Positions 17,188 to 28,292 are shown, counted from the first letter of the stretch. The stretch is DNA of 64,000 bases from Streptomyces sp. P3 (GCA_016893485.2 JAFEKX020000001.1:3968001-4032000); one strand, 5' to 3'. Program-made: numbers and translations. The notes: a model not told the origin generated them from the sequence alone.

Positions 17188-19448
17188 TTGCCCAGGTTCA
17201 GTGTCATTGTCCCCGCGTACAAGGTCCAGGCGTACTTGCACGAATGCCTGGAATCGGTGCTCTCCCAGTCGTATCCCGATCTGGAGCTGATCGCGGTCGA
17301 CGACTGCTCGCCGGACGCCTGCGGCGCGATCATCGACGAGTTCGCGGCCCGCGACGCCCGAGTGCGCGCCGTCCATCTCCCCGAGAACCAGGGCCTGGGG
17401 CGTGCCCGCAACGCCGGCCTGGAAGAAGCGACCGGCGACTACCTCGTCTTCCTCGACAGCGACGACACCCTCACGCCCGACGCGCTGCGCGCGATCGCCG
17501 ACCGCATCAAGGAGACCGGCGAGCCGGACGTCCTCGTCTTCGACTACGCGCGCACCTTCTGGTCGGGCGAGGCCCGCCGCAACAAGGTCGCCGCCCAGCT
17601 CACCGAACAGGGCCCGGCGCCCTTCCGGCTGGAGGACCGCCCCGGGCTCCTCCGGGTCATCATGGTCGCCTGGAACAAGGCGTACCGACGGGAGTTCGTC
17701 GAGCGCGAGGGCTTCGCCTTCCCGCCCGGCTACTACGAGGACACCCCGTGGACCTACCCGGTCCTGATGGCGGCGGAGACGATCGCGACCCTCGACCGGG
17801 TCTGCGTCCACTACCGCCAGCGCCGCCAGGGCAACATCCTCGGCACCACCAGCCGCAAGCACTTCGACGTCTTCGAACAGTACGACCGCGTCTTCGAGTT
17901 CGTCGCCGCGCGCCCCGAACTCGCCGTGTGGCGGCCGGTGTTGTTCCGCCGCATGGTCGACCATCTCGCGACGGTGTTCACCAAGCCCGACCGCCTCCCG
18001 CGCGGCACGCGTGCCGAGTTCCTGCGCAAGGCCCGGGCGCACTACCGCCGTTACCGCATCCCCGGCACCCCGGTCCCGCCGCGCACCCGGCTGCGCCACA
18101 CGCTCGTCCACTTCGGCGTCCACCGCACGTTCCGGGCCCTTCAGGCGGCGATGAGCTGGCGCCGCCGGACGGTCAAGCTCGCCGCGAAGGCGCTGCGCGC
18201 GCTCAGGGCGGCGGCCCTCCAGTTCCACTACCGGCTCCAACTCCGGCTCCCGCTAAGGAATCGCGCGGTGTTCGCGGCCTACTGGGGGCGCGGTCACAGC
18301 TGCAACCCGGGCGCGCTGGAGACCGCGTTCCGCACCCACGCCCCGCACATCCGCACCGCGTGGATCGCCCGCCCCGAGCACCACCACACGATCCCGGCGG
18401 CCACCCGCAGACTGCGCCCCAACACCGCTGCGTACTGGACGGCGTTGGCCCGCTCCAAGTACCTGGTGAACAACGTCAACTTCGACCGGCGGCTGGTCAA
18501 GCGCCCCGGCCAGGTCATGATCCAGACCCAACACGGCACCCCCTCAAGCACATGGGCCTCGACCTCCAGGAACGCCCGGCAGCGGCACGGGACATGGACT
18601 TCGCCGAGCTCCTCAGGGGCGTCGACAAGTGGGACCACGTCCTGTCCCCCAACCGCCACACCACCCTGACCTGGGAGCGCGTCTACCCCGGCAGCTACAC
18701 CACGCTCGCCTACGGCTACCCCCGCAACGACGTGTTCCAGCAGGCGACTTCGGCCGACGTGGCCCGCCTGCGCGACTCACTCGGCATCCCGCAGGACACC
18801 ATCGCCCTGCTCTACGCCCCGACCCACCGCGACTACCGCCGCACCCAGCGCGCCCACCTCGACCTCGACCGCGTCCTGCGCCGCCTGGGCCCGCGCTATG
18901 TCGTGCTGGCCCGCGCCCACTACTGGCACGAGGGCCCGCTCGCGCCCGCGTCCGGCGGCCGGATCATCGACGTCACCGACCACCCGAGCGTGGAATCGCT
19001 CTGCCTGGCCTCGGACGCGCTGGTCACCGACTACTCGTCCCTGATGTTCGACTACGCCAACCTCGACCGCCCGATCGTCATCCACGCCGACGACTGGGAG
19101 GCCTACGAGGCGGCCCGCGGCACCTACTTCGACCTGCGCGCCTTCCCGCCGGGCGCGGTCGCGCGCAGCGAGGACGAACTGATCGACATCTTCGCCACCG
19201 ACCACTGGCGCGGCTCCCGCTCGACCCAGTTGCGCACCGCGTTCCGCGAGCGCTTCTGCCCCTACGACGACGGCCGCGCCGCCGAACGCGTCGTACGTCA
19301 CGTGGTGTTGGGCGAAACGGACCTCCCGCCGGTGGTGCCGCTCGCGGACCGCCACCCGGTGCCGTCCGCCGCCGCGGGCCTCACGCGCTCCCCGCTCGCC
19401 ACCGTGCCGCAGCCCACGGCGTCTTTGCCCGTCACCGACCGACTCTGA
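17188..19448 (+). CDS. Bifunctional GT2 glycosyltransferase / CDP-glycerol-type glycerophosphotransferase 1
   Basis: Probable teichoic-acid-like polymer enzyme of 753 residues. The N-terminal family 2 glycosyltransferase (residues 1 to about 230) has FSVIVPAYKVQAYL, DDCSP and the DXD-type FLDSDDTL. The C-terminal half is a CDP-glycerol glycerophosphotransferase domain (TagB/TagF type) with AAYWGRG, KYLVNN, QTQHGTPLK (after repair), YAPTHRDY and SDALVTDYSSLMFDY. The TTG start at 17188 gives the same MPRFSVIVP opening as the two paralogues downstream. One C is missing at 18536-18541; 2261 plus one is 754 codons. It is the first of three paralogues transcribed in one direction. Confidence 0.88.
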
Positions 19449-19474
19449 ACGCCGTTCCCACACAGGGAGTTCAC

Positions 19475-19561
19475 ATGCCCTCGAGCCCGTCACGCCCCAC
19501 CCCGACCCGCCCGTCCACCTGGCGCCCGACCGGACGCCCCAGAGCCCGCCGCGCGCACTGA
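19475..19561 (+). CDS. Possible 28-residue basic leader peptide
   Basis: ATG 19475 has a good AGGGAG site six bases upstream and runs 28 codons to TGA at 19559. The product is rich in Pro, Arg, Ser and Thr and has no recognised family. It fills the 147-bp gap between the first two glycosyltransferase genes and ends 34 bp before the next start. It may be a leader or spacer frame, or chance. Confidence 0.3.
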   Translation: MPSSPSRPTPTRPSTWRPTGRPRARRAH

Positions 19562-19595
19562 CCCGGTCCCTCCGTACCACTGGAGAAAGAACAGA

Positions 19596-21819
19596 ATGCC
19601 CCGCTTCAGCATCATCGTCCCGTCCCACGGGGTCGCCGGCCGGCTGTCCCTGGCCCTGGACTCGGTCCTCGCCCAGTCCTACGGCGACTTCGAGCTGATC
19701 CCGGTCTGCGACGGCCCCGGCTGCCCCGCCGCCGACGTCGCCGCCGATCACGCCGGGCGGGACTCCCGGGTGGCGCCGGTCGACTCCCCACCCTCCGCCG
19801 GGCTCAGCGGGGCCCGCACCACCGGTCTCCGCGCGGCGACCGGCGCCTACGTCCTGTTCCTGGACGGCGACGACACCCTCGCCCCGGGAGCACTGGCCGC
19901 GCTGGACGCCCGGCTCACGGAGACCGGTGACGTCGACGCCCTGTACTTCGAGCACGAGCGCACCCCGTGGTGGGAGGGCGAGCCCACCAACCCGGTCGCC
20001 CCCTGCTCGCGAAGACCCCGGCGGGCGCCTTCTCCCCGCCCAAGCACCGCAGTTGACGGGTGTTCAACTCCCGGCGTGGAGTGCCGCCTACCGCCGCGCC
20101 TTCCTCGCCGAGCACCGACTCACCTTCCCCGAGGGCCGGTTCACCGACCTCGGCTGGGGCGGCCGGGTCACCGTCGCCGCCGAGCGGGTCGCGGTCCTGC
20201 GCTCGGTCGTCGTACGGCATCTGCTGCGCAGGCAGGGCAGTCGCCTCAACCTGCCCGGCGAGCACCACCATCAACTCCTGGACCAGGTGGAGTCGGTGCT
20301 CACGGCGGCGCAGGGGCTGGCTTCCGAGCGGTCGCACGCGCTGTTCGAGCAGCTCTTCGCCGTGGTGCTGAAGACCGCGTCCCGGCCCGAGCGGCTTCCC
20401 TCCGGGCACCGGGCGTTCTTCCGCCGGGCGGGGCGGCTGTACCGTGCGCACCGGCCCGCCGGCTTCCGTGCGCCGGGCGGAAGTCTGGGGTGCAGCACCG
20501 GCTGCTGGCGTCGGGGGCGTACACGGCGTTCAAGGCGCTGCGCGGCGCCAACCGGTCGGTGGTGGGGGCGGCCATGGGGGTCCCCGAGTCGAGCGAAGTC
20601 GAGAGTTTGGGGAGGGTCCCGCGCCCTCGGATGCTGCGTACCCGGCTGCGCTACGCCCGCGATCTGCGCCGCCCGCTCGACCCCAACCTGGCGGTCTACT
20701 GCGCCTATTGGGGCCGCGGCTACGCGTGCAGCCCCGCCGCGATCGAGGCCAAGGCGCGCCAACTCGCCCCGCACATCCGCTCGGTGTTTTTGGTCGAGCC
20801 GGACGCGGTGGACACCGTGCCGAAGGGCGTCGAGCACGCCGTCATCGGCAGCCGGAAGTACTGGGAGGTGCTGGCACGCGCCAAGTACCTCGTGAACAAC
20901 GCCAACTTCGCGGAGGGTGTCGTCAAGCGGCCCGGCAGCGTGCACGTCCAGACGCAGCACGGGACCCCGCTGAAGAAGATGGGCGTCGACCAGTCGACGT
21001 ACCCGGTGGTCGCCGCGGCGACCGGCAGCTTCGCCAAGTTGCTGGGCCGGGTGGACCGTTGGGACTACAACATCTCCTCCAACCGGCACTCCACCCAGAT
21101 GTGGGAGCGCGCCTTCCCGGCTCGTACGAGGCGCTGGAGTACGGCTATCCGCGCAACGACGTCTACTACACGGCAACCGCCGACGACGTGGCCCGGGTCC
21201 GGCGCGAGTTGGGGGTGCCGGAGGGCAAGACGGCCGTCCTGTACGCGCCCACCCACCGCGACTACCAGTCCGGCTTCGACACCGGCCTCGACCTGGAGGC
21301 GTTCTGCGCGGCGGCCGGTGACGACGTGGTCGTGCTGCTGCGCGCCCACTACTTCTACGACCAGGGCCGCGCCAAGAGCAGCGGCCGGATCATCGACGTG
21401 ACCGGGCACCGCTCCTCCGAGGACGTCTGCCTGGCCGCCGACGCGCTGGTCACGGACTACTCGTCGATCATGTTCGACTACGCCAACCTCGACCGGCCGA
21501 TCGTCGTGTACGCCGACGACTGGGAGGTCTACCGGGAGACGCGGGGCGTCTACTTCGACCTCATGGCGGCGCCGCCGGGCCGGTCGCCCGGACGCCCGAG
21601 GAGCTGGCGGAAGTGTTCCGCGACGGCTCGTACGCGGGGGCCGGGTCCACGGCGCTCAGGGCCCAATTCCGGTCCCGTTTCTGCGACTTCGACGACGGTC
21701 TGGCCGCCGAGCGGGTCGTACGCCGGGTGTTCCTCGGCGAGCCGCCGGAGACCGTGCCGCCCGTGATCCCGCTCGCGGAGCGCGTCCCGGCCCCCGCCGC
21801 CACCCTCGTAAGGAGCTGA
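19596..21819 (+). CDS. Bifunctional GT2 / CDP-glycerol-type glycerophosphotransferase 2 (five frameshifts)
   Basis: Paralogue of the preceding enzyme. ATG 19596 follows GGAGAAAG. The N-terminal GT2 domain (FSIIVPSHGV, FLDGDDTL) is more divergent than in its neighbours: the region after FEHERTPWWEGEP lacks the NKVYRREFV stretch seen in the other two. The C-terminal domain is complete (CAYWGRGYAC, KYLVNNANF, QTQHGTPLKKMG, YAPTHRDYQ, SDALVTDY-type ADALVTDYSSIMFDY). Frame breaks near 20002, 20052, 20490, 21118 and 21590 all behave as one-base deletions; 2224 plus five is exactly 743 codons. Seven bases separate it from the next gene. Confidence 0.86.
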
Positions 21820-21826
21820 ACCCGAA

Positions 21827-24041
21827 GTGCCCCGCTTCAGCGTCATCGTCCCCGTCTTCAAGGTGCAGGGCTTTCTGCGCGAGTGCCTCGACTCGGTTCT
21901 GGAGCAGTCCTACCGGGACATCGAGGTGATCGCCGTGAACGACTGCTCGCCGGACGGGTGCGGCGCGATCCTCGACGAGTACGCGGCCCGCGACCCGCGC
22001 GTACAGGTGCTGCACCTGCCGGAGAACGTCGGCCTCGGCCGCGCCCGCAACGCCGGACTGCCCCTGGCCACCGGCGACTTCCTCTTCTTCCTCGACAGCG
22101 ACGACACCCTCACCCCGGGCGCGCTGCGCGCGATGGCCGACCGGCTCGACGCGAGCGGCGACCCGGACGTCCTGGTCTTCGACTACGCGCGCACCTACTG
22201 GTGGGGCGGCACCCGGCGCAACGTCCTCGCGCATCTCCTCGCGGAGGTCGAGGGCACCTTCACGGTCGCCGAACACCCGGAGATCCTGGACCTGTTGATG
22301 GTCGTGTGGAACAAGGTGTACCGCCGGGAGTTCGTCCACAAGCACGCCTTCGAGTTCCCGCCGGGCTACTACGAGGACACGCCCTGGACGTTCCCGGTGA
22401 TGCTCAGCGCCGAGCGGATCGCCACCCTCGACCGGATCTGCCTGAACTACCGGCAGCGCCGCCAGGGCAACATCCTGTCCACCACCAGCCGCAAGCACTT
22501 CGACATCCACGACCAGTACGAGCGGGTCTTCGCGTTCGTCGACTCCCGCCCTGAGCTGGCGAGTTGGCTGCCGTATCTGCACCGCAAGATGGGCGAGCAC
22601 TGTCTCGACATCCTCGCCAAGCCGGACCGGCTGCCCCCGTCCGACAAGGCCGAGTTCTTCCACCGCACGGCCGAACTGTTCGCCAAGCACAAGCCGGCGG
22701 GCGCGAAGGTGGACGCCGAAGTCCGCTCCCTGGAGGGCAGTTACGCGCTGTACCAGGTGCGGCGGCAGACGGCCGTGCCGGGCGGCAGCTGGAACGCCGG
22801 GCGTCGCAGGCCCGCAAGGCGGCGGCCGAGCGGGTCAAGGGCGGCTGGGCCGCGTTGCACGCACGCCGTTCGCTGGACCCCCACCTGGTGATGTACTCGG
22901 CGTTTTCTCACCGCGGGGTACTGGGTGACCCCGGCGCCGTCTACTGCAAGGCGCGGGAGATCGCCCCGCAGCTCCGGGGCGTGTGGGTCGTACAGGACGC
23001 GGAGCAGGCCGCGTTGCTGCCTCCGGATGTCGAGCACGTCCTCCTCAACACTCTGCGGTACCGCCAACTCACCGCGCGGGCCACGTACTTCGTGAACAAC
23101 GTCAACTGGCCCGGCACCCTCACCAAGCGCCCCGGCAGCATCCACATCCACACCCACCAGGGCACCCGCTCAAGTACATGGCGGCCGACCTCCTCGACAA
23201 ACCCGGCGCCCGCCACGGCGTCGACGTGCCGCAGATGCTGCGCCGCGCCGACCGCTGGGATTACAGCCTGGTCGCCAACCGGCACCCGAGCTAGTGTGGG
23301 AGCGGGCGTACCCGTGCCACTTCGCGTCGGCGCGGACGGGGAGCCCCGCAATGACGTCCTCGTCGGCGCGACTCCGGCAGCGGGAGCGGCGGTTCGGGAG
23401 CGGCTCGGCATTCCCGCCGGCCACACCGTGCTGTACGCGCCGACCCGCCGCGAGTACGTCCGGGGCGGGCACGTCGACCGCCTCGACCTGGCCCGGTTCG
23501 CCGAGGACCTCGGCCCGGAGCACACCCTCGTCGTACGGCTGCACCCGTCCTCGCCACCGGACCCGCGCGCGGGATGGGGCTCGCGGACCTGCACCGGCGC
23601 GGGGTGCTGATCGACGCCACCGACGAACTCGCCGTGGAAGACGTCATGTTGGCGTCCGACGCGCTGGTCACCGACTACTCGGCCCTGATGTTCGACTACG
23701 CCAACCTGGACCGGCCGATCGTGCTGCACGCCGACGACCGGGAGGCGTACGCGGCCAGCCGGGGCACCTACTTCGACGTCACCGCCGCGCCACCGGGTCA
23801 TGTGTCCGGCTCCTACCGGGAGTTGGCGTGGCTGTTCGCGTCGGGTGCGTGGCGGGACGGGGACTCGACGCGGCTGCGGGGTGAATTCCGTTCGCGGTAC
23901 TGCGAGTTCGAGGACGGCAGAGCCGCCGAGAGGGTCGTACGGACGCTGCTTCTGGGTGAGACCGACTGGCTGCCGCAGGCCGGGTCCGGTGCGCGGGTTC
24001 CCTCTCCGGTCAGCGGGCGCGACCAGGTGGCGTCGTCATGA
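21827..24041 (+). CDS. Bifunctional GT2 / CDP-glycerol-type glycerophosphotransferase 3 (five frameshifts)
   Basis: Third paralogue, GTG start at 21827 with GGAG eight bases before. The GT2 domain is very close to copy 1 (FSVIVPVFKVQGFL, NDCSPDGCGA, FLDSDDTLTPGALRA, WNKVYRREFV). In the C-terminal domain the usual QTQHGTP is HTHQGTP(LKYM), a substitution of both Gln and the first His context, so its acceptor or activity may differ. The end motifs are SDALVTDYSALMFDY and the ERVVRTLLLGETDW tail. Breaks near 22790, 23165, 23292, 23350 and 23570 are all one-base losses; 2215 plus five is 740 codons. The stop overlaps the next start (ATGA). Confidence 0.87.
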
Positions 24042-25334
24042 GGCCGCGCACGTGGGTGCTGGTGCTGGCCGCCGTGTTCGCGGTGCTCCAACTCGCCAAT
24101 GTCACCGGGCGGGCGACCCCCGACACGAAGAACTACCTGTCGTACGCGCTGAGTCTGCGCGGTGAGAGCACGCGCGAGGCGGCGGCCGTCGCCATCGACT
24201 ACTCCTGCGCGAGCAGGGGGCGACCGCGCGGCGCGAGCAGAGCGTCAACCCGCTGACGTTCCACGGCAAGGACCCCGCCGCGCGGGTCGCGAAGAAGTGC
24301 CGGGACGCGGAGTGGCGGGGCGTGGACGCACGGCTGCGGGCCGGGCAGACGGGCGGGTTCATCGCGCCGTTCTCGTCGGAGCGGTTCATGCGGATCTTCG
24401 AAGTGCGGCCCGGATACCCGGTGTTCCTGGTCCCGTTCGTCACGCTGCTCGGGCCGGTCTGGGGCATGTGGTCGGCGAGTGTCGTCCTCACCGTGCTGGG
24501 GGCGTCCTCGTCTTCCTGATCCTGCGCACGCTCTCCGTGTCGGTGCCGCTCGCACTGACCGGGCAGGCGCTCTACTACGTCCTGCCGTGCGGGACGACCT
24601 CGATGCGGCCGATGACCGAGGGGCTGATGACGGCCCTGACGCTGGCGGCGGTGTGGGGGTGTGCGCTGGTCCTGGAGGGGCGCCGTACGCGGGCCGGACT
24701 CGCCCTGGTCGGCGGCTCGTTGGTGCTCCTCTTCGCGGTCAAGCACTCGCAGGCCCTGTTCCTCGGGCTGTGCCTGGCCGGTGCGGGCGCGCTGGTCGCC
24801 GTAGGACGGTGGCGGCGTGGGCGGGCGCCGGGGCGGGCGTTGCTCGCGGTCGCCGGGTTCGGGGCGACTGCCGCGCTGGGCACGCTCGTTCTGGCGAGCG
24901 CGCTGCACTATCCGACCCAGACCGACAGCCTCCAGGACCTGCTGACCGACCACTACGCCCACCCCGACCGGACCCGGCTGTGGCCCGAATTCCTGCACCT
25001 GGAAGCGAACTTCTGGCTGGAGTGGACGCGGCAGCAGCTGTGGCAGCCGATGCTCGCGGCGGCGCTCGGCGCGGGGATGTGGGGTGCTGTGCGGCGGCCG
25101 GCGTTCGGGGTGTTCCTGTCCGGGGCCGCGTTCACCGGGATTCTCACGCAGGCCGCGCATCCCGACATCAGCGTGTGGGGTGGGCGGTTGATCGTGCTGG
25201 TGTGGCTGCTGCCCGTGGTGGGCGTGCCGTTGCTGCTGGAGAGCGTGGTGCGGGGCAAGGCCGTCGCGGCTGTGCCGGTGCCGACTCCCCTGCCGGAGCA
25301 GGGACTTGGGGAGCAGGCTCACTCCGTACGGTGA
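24038..25334 (+). CDS. Polytopic membrane protein, GT-C-like, end of glycosyltransferase operon
   Basis: Not assignable to a named family from sequence alone. About 432 residues after restoring two bases (near 24205 and 24500; 1297 plus two is 433 codons). It has an N-terminal helix (VLVLAAVFAVLQLANVTG), an outside loop with Asp-rich start (RATPDTKNYLSYALSLRG), then eight or more helices including MRPMTEGLMTALTLAAVWG and LVGGSLVLLFAVKHSQALFL. The layout resembles GT-C integral membrane glycosyltransferases or polymer flippases. It is translationally coupled to GT copy 3 and ends at a strong terminator, so it is probably part of the same pathway. Confidence 0.7.
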
Positions 25335-25340
25335 ACCGCG

Positions 25341-25382
25341 CGACCCCGGCGACGAGGTGTGCAGCGCTCGTCGCCGGGGTCG
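25341..25382. terminator. Bidirectional terminator between the GT operon and ohr
   Basis: A perfect 16-bp inverted repeat (CGACCCCGGCGACGAG and its complement) with a 10-base loop lies between convergent genes. Confidence 0.9.
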
Positions 25383-25412
25383 TGGAAGCATCGCGGTGCG
25401 TACTCGACGTGA

Positions 25413-25826
25413 CTACTCGATGACGAGGTCGACCTCGATGTTGCCGCGGGTCGCGTTCGAGTAGGGGCAGACCTGGTGGGCGGTCTCGACCAGCTTGCGG
25501 CCGGTCGCCTCGTCCACGGTGTCGGGGAGCTCGATGCGCAGGGTCACCTTGAGGCCGAAGCCCTCGCCCTGCTTGCCGATGCCGACCTCGGCGGTCACGG
25601 CGGCGTCGGTGACGTCCACCTTGGCCTGGCGGCCCACGACACCCAGCGCGCTGCCGAAACAGGCGGCGTAACCGGCGGCGAACAGCTGCTCAGGGTTGGT
25701 GCCCTGGCCATTGCCGCCCATCTCGGTCGGAATGCCGAGCTGAAGGTCGATCTTGCCGTCGTTGCTGACCGCGCGGCCGTCGCGGCCGTGGGTGGCGGTG
25801 GCTACGGCGGTGTAGATCGCGTCCAT
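25413..25826 (-). CDS. ohr: Organic hydroperoxide resistance protein (Ohr/OsmC)
   Basis: Thiol-dependent peroxidase that reduces organic hydroperoxides; 137 residues, intact. The two catalytic cysteines are present in AACFGSALG and HQVCPYSNATRGN. The start at ATG 25826 has GAGAGGG nine bases upstream; an in-frame ATG at 25835 lies inside the RBS region and is less likely. It diverges from ohrR across 131 bp that contain a near-perfect OhrR box. Confidence 0.95.
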   Translation of the reverse strand: MDAIYTAVATATHGRDGRAVSNDGKIDLQLGIPTEMGGNGQGTNPEQLFAAGYAACFGSALGVVGRQAKVDVTDAAVTAEVGIGKQGEGFGLKVTLRIELPDTVDEATGRKLVETAHQVCPYSNATRGNIEVDLVIE

Positions 25827-25905
25827 GGAAACCATCCCTCTCGGAAGTCTTTGCGGGGGTGACCGGCCCGGGTGTCCGGACCGCCTCACGGCCATAAGTA
25901 GAGCA

Positions 25906-25921
25906 CACAATTCAATTTGTG
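25906..25921. promoter_or_regulatory. OhrR operator
   Basis: CACAATTCAATTTGTG is an AT-rich near-palindrome in an otherwise GC-rich gap and fits the known OhrR box pattern (TACAATT-AATTGTA). It lies 80 bp from the ohr start and 37 bp from the ohrR start, so one dimer site could control both genes. Confidence 0.75.
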
Positions 25922-25957
25922 CACAACTAAATGGTCCGCTCGCGCTACCCTGGAGTC

Positions 25958-26417
25958 ATGACTCCCACGCCGACCACCGACTGGCTCCGCCTCGACCAGC
26001 AGATCTGCTTCTCCCTGAACGCCGCGTCGCGCCTTCGGCGGCGTCTACCGCGTGATCCTCAAGGACCTCGGGCTCACGTACCCGCAGTACCTGGTGATGC
26101 TGGTGCTGTGGGAGCACGGCGAGCTGCCCGTCAAGAAGCTCGGCGAACACCTGCGACTCGACTCCGGCACGCTGTCCCCGCTGCTCAAGCGGCTGGAGAC
26201 GGCCGGTCTCGTACGGCGTGAGCGCAGCGTCCGTGACGAGCGCTCGGTGGAGGTGCGGCTCACCGACGAGGGCGTCGCGCTGCGCGAGCGGGCGGTCGAG
26301 GTACCTCGGCGGATCCTCGGGGCGACCGGCTTCGACCTCGACGAGATCCGCGCGCTGCGGGAGCGGCTCGACCAGCTCACCGGGGCGTTGGACGCGGCGG
26401 CGGTGGAGCAGGCGTAG
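25958..26417 (+). CDS. ohrR: OhrR, MarR-family organic peroxide sensor (two-base loss)
   Basis: Repressor of ohr. The single conserved reactive cysteine is in LDQQICFSLNAASR, and the winged-helix region (GTLSPLLKRLETAGLVRR, DERSVEVRLT) is complete. The frame changes near 26033: CGCG stands where the family sequence (ASRAFGGVYRV) needs CGCGCG. 460 nt plus two is 154 codons. This is one of only two dinucleotide losses I see in the window. Confidence 0.92.
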
Positions 26418-28292
26418 CGGCTGACGCGGGCGGCCACAGGAGCGTCGGCGTGTCCTGCGGGGGCATCCTGCGGATGTAGAGGGCGAGCTTCACGCGCCCG
26501 TGCACGTACTCCTGCCGACGCGCGAACTCCCCGTCCACGACGTCGAGTTTGACCCGGTCGGTCGGATCGCCGGGCACCCAGCGCGAGGGCAGCAGATTCG
26601 ACTGCGCGACGATCCACACCCGGTCCACCCCGGCGAGCCGCGCCCGCAACTCCCCGGCCCCACCTCACGCCCGCTCAGCGTCCCCGACCTCGCCCCCGAC
26701 TCCCCCGACGCCAGATCCCTGGCCCCGACGAACGGCCCCGGATACGCCGACGCCGTCACCCGCCAGAACGACGGCAGGAACAACACCGGGTCCCCCGGCC
26801 GCACTTCACGCCCTACGAGCGCGGCGACAGCGGCGAGATTCTCGGGCCGCCGGTCGGCGGAACGGTCGTTCCGGTAGGCGGGGGCCGTGGAGGAGGAAGG
26901 GGATGGCTACGGCTACGACGCCGGCGAGGGTCAGGAGGTGGCGGCGGAGGGTTCGGTGGAGGCGGAGGGGTCTGTTGCGGCGGTGGGGTCGGTGGGGTGA
27001 GCGGTGAACGGGCCTGGTGGGGTGGGTAGTTGGGGGCTCGGGGACCGTGTGGCCATTGTCCAGCGGTGGTCGGCTGCCGGCTCGGGCCGGGGCTCCGGTT
27101 CCCGTCGTACGGTCGAGTCCGGTTCCCGTCGTACGGTCGGGTCCGGTTCCGCCTTCGATTCCACTCGTACGGTCACCCCCGCCCCGCGCCCAGCCCCACC
27201 CCCACTCACCGCACCGACCAACTCCCGCCGCCCCCGACGTCGGCCACCGCCCGTTCGACCTCCGCACCACGGCCGCCCGACCCGCCCCGCCCCTCCAGCC
27301 ACAGCCACCGCAGCGCCCCCGCCACCCGGTCCGCCCCCGCCGCCACCAGCAGCGGTGCCCCGGCCAGCGCGTACAGCACATACCGCTCGTGGAACAGCGG
27401 GCGGAACTGGGAGACGGAGAGCAGGATCACCGGTGGCAGGAGGAGCAGCGGCAGGGCGACCGACGTGAGGCGTCCGGCGCCGAGGCCGATGAAGATCAGG
27501 GCGATCGAGGTCCAGAAGACGATGCCGGTCGGGGTGACGGCGAGGAAGTCGCGGGCGAGGCGTTCGGTCGTGTCCCAGTCCGGCACCCTCAGCCATGCCA
27601 CTTGGGCCGACTGCCGTTCGGACACCCAGACCAGCGGGATCAGGACACCCCGGCGACCCCGACCGCGCGGATCCAGCCGCGCCACACCGCCCCGCGCACC
27701 CGCTCGGCCGCCAGCGTCACCGCGTGCGCGCAGAGCACCAGCACCGCGAACTCGTGCAGCAGAAAGGTCACGGCGAGGACCGCGCCGTACGGCCACCAGG
27801 ACCGCCCCTCCAACGCCCGCACCAGGAGCAGCGTCGATGCGGCGACACCGGCCGCCACGAGGGCGTAGGAGCGGCCCTCCTGCGCGTAATGGCCGGTCAG
27901 CGGGGTGATCGCGTAGAGGAGACCGGCCCAGAGGCCGACGCGGGGGCGGGCCAGGCGGGTGCCGAGGGCCGCGACCAGGCCGGCCGTGGCCGCCGCGCCG
28001 CACAGGGAGGGCAGCCGGAGGACGACCTCGCCGGGGTGGACGGTGAGGACGGCGTGCATGAGGAGGTAGTACAGGCCGTGCACCGCGTCGACGCCGTGCA
28101 GCAGATGCCAGATCTGCGGCACCGTGCGCCGCCCGACCATGAACGTGACACCCTCGTCGCCCCACATGCCGCCGCGGTCGAGCCCCACAGCCCCAGCGCG
28201 AGCATGACGGTCACCGGCACGGTCACGGCCACGGACTCCGTCCTCGTCCACCGGAAGCGCCGCTTGTTCTCGTCCTCGTCCTGGCTGTCCAC
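26377..28292 (-). CDS. Polytopic GT-C family glycosyltransferase (several frameshifts)
   Basis: Membrane glycosyltransferase of the mannosyltransferase/ArnT-like (GT39-type) class. It has GTG 28292, a cytoplasmic charged N-terminus (DSQDEDENKRRFRW) and a first helix. The first outside loop carries the acidic pair GGMWGDEGVTFMVG expected for this fold. Many helices follow (GLYYLLMHAVL, YGAVLAVTFLLHEFAVLVL, IVFWTSIALIFIGLG). A Pro/Glu/Arg-rich loop with 24-bp repeats (27097-27153) precedes the C-terminal outside domain (VLFLPSFWRVTASAYPG, VWIVAQSNLLPSRWV). Breaks occur near 28200, 27645, 27210, 26935, 26810 and 26650, so residues in the linker are uncertain. As read, its end overlaps ohrR by 41 bp, convergently. 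Confidence 0.68.
27097..27153 (-). repeat. 24-bp tandem repeat in the GT-C gene linker
   Basis: Two full copies (27097-27120 and 27121-27144, two mismatches at most) and a partial third begin GGTTCCCGTCGTACGGTC on the plus strand. On the coding strand they give EPDPTVRR / EPDSTVRR / EPE. The period is a multiple of three. Confidence 0.75.

Noticed and set aside
19596..24041. Pseudogene status for glycosyltransferase copies 2 and 3
   Set aside because: Five breaks each, but all are one-base losses in C/G runs, the totals restore exact codon counts and all motifs are intact; the same pattern affects essential genes.
27004..27908. Plus-strand ORFs of about 280-290 residues opposite the GT-C gene
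   Set aside because: The minus strand encodes clear membrane helices in this region; the plus-strand products are Pro/Arg-rich shadows.
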